Below the pieces are notes generated by a model, which ran no database searches, was not told the DNA's origin, and saw only the letters and a program-made list of their open reading frames with translations. Made by a program: the position numbers and the translations under genes. This document shows, piece by piece, positions 63,767 through 64,000 of a stretch of 64,000 nt of DNA. Each line of letters begins with the position of its first letter. Position 1 is the stretch's first letter. The stretch covers positions 744,001-808,000 of the forward strand of contig NZ_PEJS01000001.1 in NCBI RefSeq assembly GCF_002750975.1, written 5' to 3'. Source of the DNA: Stenotrophomonas indicatrix (lineage in GTDB: Bacteria; Pseudomonadota; Gammaproteobacteria; Xanthomonadales; Xanthomonadaceae).

Positions 63767-64000
63767 TCAGCAGGCGCAATCAGGGGAGGTGGGGCTGCAG
63801 GCCGGATCGGGCGAGCCTGCGCAGCAGTTGTGGGTGAGGTAGTCGATCAGGCCGGTCATCGCGCTGAAGTTGGCGCGGTAGCAGACATTGCGGCCCTGGC
63901 TCTCGCTCTCGACCAGCCCGGCCTGCAGCAGCTCCTTCAGGTGGAAGCTGAGCGTGGCCGGCGGCACCTGCAGGGCGGCGGCGATGTCACCGGCCATGCG
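63767..64000 (-). CDS. arsR: ArsR-family arsenic-responsive repressor (5' end cut by window)
   Basis: The window holds the C-terminal 77 residues. The recognition helix VPPATLSFHLKELLQAGLVESE and the wing (SQGRNVCYRA) are present. The cysteine cluster at the end (THNCCAGSPDPAC..., finishing CAC) matches the C-terminal NCC...C arsenite site known from the Acidithiobacillus ArsR type rather than the helix-located ELCVCD site of the plasmid repressors. The ATG at 63997 is an internal methionine; the true start lies beyond the window. It lies 15 bp upstream of arsC. Confidence 0.92.
   Translation of the reverse strand, partial: RMAGDIAAALQVPPATLSFHLKELLQAGLVESESQGRNVCYRANFSAMTGLIDYLTHNCCAGSPDPACSPTSPDCAC

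Overview
The window is high-GC DNA from the Xanthomonadaceae, almost certainly a Stenotrophomonas of the S. maltophilia complex. The evidence is the many short palindromes carrying a terminal GTAG/CTAC (SMAG-type repeats), a fused aspartokinase/diaminopimelate decarboxylase (lysAC), the MurD2/MurL route to D-glutamate, a TonB-receptor-centred starch locus and a suf operon with its own Rrf2 regulator. No tRNA, rRNA, phage, insertion sequence or CRISPR array was seen.

Layout. 1-3541 (minus): a Fur-box-controlled iron uptake operon (small membrane protein, Fiu/PiuA receptor, PiuC hydroxylase cut by the window edge). 3704-4572: Rieske ferredoxin and GNAT enzyme. 4629-5649: two small genes between a pair of mirror-image hairpin repeats. 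5677-10980: sufS-D-C-B and regulator. 11191-17483: single genes (SET-domain protein, PfpI/DJ-1 protein, DUF1439, a lipoprotein, a DUF3861-like protein, tailed HU, OsmC, two PhzF homologues). 17559-22986: lysAC, then murL and murD2, amino-acid and peptidoglycan precursor synthesis. 23082-26259: an unrecognised protein, SMI1/KNR4 protein, dienelactone hydrolase family protein and ispB.

26367-39150 is a starch/maltodextrin utilisation locus: a cytoplasmic GH13 glucosidase, a TonB receptor, a periplasmic GH97 glucosidase, a six-hairpin glycosidase, an MFS sugar transporter and an exported GH13 enzyme. Three identical 14-bp sites (TGAATACGTATGCA), in the same orientation relative to three promoters, tie it together. 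A LacI-family gene at 49812-50843 is a candidate regulator.

39304-51703 is mixed: SseB-like protein, GNAT, an ABC exporter whose permease is fused to an M1 peptidase, a KaiC-like ATPase overlapping a hybrid histidine kinase gene, the LacI gene and ssb.

51843-61588 is the most interesting part: a compact regulon that looks like a 3-keto-glycoside pathway. A plus-strand operon encodes a Tat-exported TIM-barrel protein, a GMC flavoprotein, its Tat-exported small subunit and a DUF1080 (3-keto-disaccharide hydrolase) protein. A convergent minus-strand operon encodes a TIM-barrel epimerase-like protein, an MFS permease, a Gfo/Idh/MocA oxidoreductase, an exported second TIM-barrel protein and a cytochrome c. 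A LacI-type regulator is divergent from the second operon, and the same perfect palindrome (TGCAATCGATTGCA) lies at both operon promoters. The inferred logic is periplasmic C3 oxidation of a glycoside with electrons to cytochrome c, cleavage of the activated bond, import, and reduction back to a normal sugar.

61628-64000 (minus): a DoxX protein, then an ars operon (acr3, arsC, arsR cut by the window edge).
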